Origin: Planctomycetota bacterium
Lineage (GTDB): Bacteria > Planctomycetota > SZUA-567
Reading direction: 5' to 3'
Length of the DNA: 6,485 nucleotides
Assembly (NCBI GenBank): GCA_031278535.1
Contig: JAITKH010000207.1
Location: forward strand, 1 to 6,485
The notes beneath the pieces were generated by a model that saw only the letters and a program-made list of their open reading frames with translations, searched no databases and had not been told where the DNA came from. This document shows positions 6,303 through 6,485 of the stretch, in pieces; the first letter of the stretch is position 1, and each line of letters opens with the position of its first letter. Made by a program: the position numbers and the translations under genes.

Positions 6303-6353
6303 CTAGTGTTCCGTACAGTCTCAAGCAAAGATTGAGACTGTACGGAACACTAG
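6303..6353. repeat. Perfect 22-bp inverted repeat, MITE-like or abutted element ends
   Basis: The arms 6303-6324 and 6332-6353 are exact reverse complements over 22 bases, with a 7-nt GCAAAGA loop. The outer ends read CTAG on both sides and the inner ends read CTCAA / TTGAG. No T-run follows on either strand, so a simple intrinsic terminator is unlikely, although such a stem would still impede transcription. The CTAG/TA outer ends recall TA-targeting (IS630/Tc1-like) insertions, while inner TGAGAC...GTCTCA ends recall IS3-type termini. The sequence does not decide between them. Confidence 0.85.
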
Positions 6354-6465
6354 CCCAAACAAGGGCATTCACAAGCAGTTTTTGAATTCTTGTAGTCGTC
6401 CCTGAAAAAGCCCTGCCTTGCCTCTCCGCCCTCTTCAAGAGCGGCCAGCCGCATCCAAGAAGGGC

Positions 6466-6485
6466 TACTTTTCCGTAATGTCTCA
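6466..6485 (+). repeat. Diverged copy of the terminal repeat at the window edge
   Basis: The last 20 bases match the left arm of the inverted repeat (6304-6323) at 16 of 20 positions, sharing TTCCGTA and GTCTCA. It is inverted relative to the right arm (6333-6352), so 6333-6485 is bounded by imperfect 20-bp inverted repeats of the form TGAGAC...GTCTCA. The copy may continue beyond the window. Confidence 0.6.

Larger units (their letters stand above)
6247..6485. other. Intergenic region with TIR-like repeats, right edge
   Basis: No gene is supported. The segment holds four copies of a TCCGTA-centred motif: a core at 6276-6285, both arms of a perfect inverted repeat at 6303-6353, and a diverged copy at 6466-6485. 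Between the last two lie about 110 nt of low-information sequence. Two minus-strand frames are open across it to the window edge, neither with a recognisable product. Confidence 0.5.

Noticed and set aside
6303..6353. Inverted repeat as an ordinary Rho-independent terminator for the 5089-6246 gene
   Set aside because: There is no T-run after the stem on either strand, and further copies of the arm sequence nearby point to a repeat element.
6350..6484. Minus-strand open frame of 44 codons from the window edge, ending in CECPCLG with its stop inside the inverted repeat
   Set aside because: A second minus-strand frame is open over the same stretch (to 6292). No family is recognisable, and the codons show no strong bias, so neither frame can be supported as a gene.
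1..6485. CRISPR array, tRNA or rRNA genes
   Set aside because: No regularly spaced repeats, cloverleaf-like segments or rRNA-conserved stretches were seen on reading both strands.

Overview
The window is a GC-rich bacterial chromosomal segment with all recognisable genes on the + strand. It is ordinary housekeeping and accessory DNA interrupted by two small repeat or mobile-type scars. The sequence does not fix the taxon. High GC, a Fis-type activator C-terminus, a FapA/DUF342 protein and a PD-(D/E)XK 'Rpn' transposase-like gene would fit a deep-branching Gram-negative (PVC/Lentisphaerae-like or deltaproteobacteria-like), but that is inference.

Layout. Positions 2-2864 look like one transcription unit. 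It holds the C-terminal end of a Fis-type helix-turn-helix regulator (probably the tail of a sigma-54 activator cut by the window edge), a FapA-like (DUF342) polymerising beta-helix protein overlapping it by 8 nt, and recA 18 nt later with a GTG start and a good Shine-Dalgarno. Positions 2865-3100 are a less GC-rich gap without a gene. At 3101-3628 sits an Rpn/PDDEXK_2 nuclease-like ORF. It keeps the catalytic D...ExQ core but loses its normal C-terminus, and the break coincides with a long imperfect palindrome (3494-3588). A plausible sigma-70 promoter for the next gene starts inside the right arm of that palindrome.

Positions 3721-5061 encode an ACT-domain homoserine dehydrogenase (hom), preceded by a leader with an imperfect 23-nt-spaced direct repeat. 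After a G9 tract and a strong ribosome binding site comes an unrecognised two-membrane-segment protein (5089-6246), probably co-transcribed with hom.

The last 240 bases contain a perfect 22-bp inverted repeat (6303-6353) plus two further copies of its core, one of them a diverged 20-mer ending exactly at the window edge. This looks like the terminal repeats of a small insertion element or MITE.

How the genes relate: recA (recombination and repair) and hom (threonine/methionine/isoleucine synthesis) are core functions. The Rpn remnant and the terminal repeats are the mobile component. I found no convincing multi-gene novel system. The most unusual signals are the palindrome at the broken Rpn 3' end and the TIR-like repeat cluster at the right edge.
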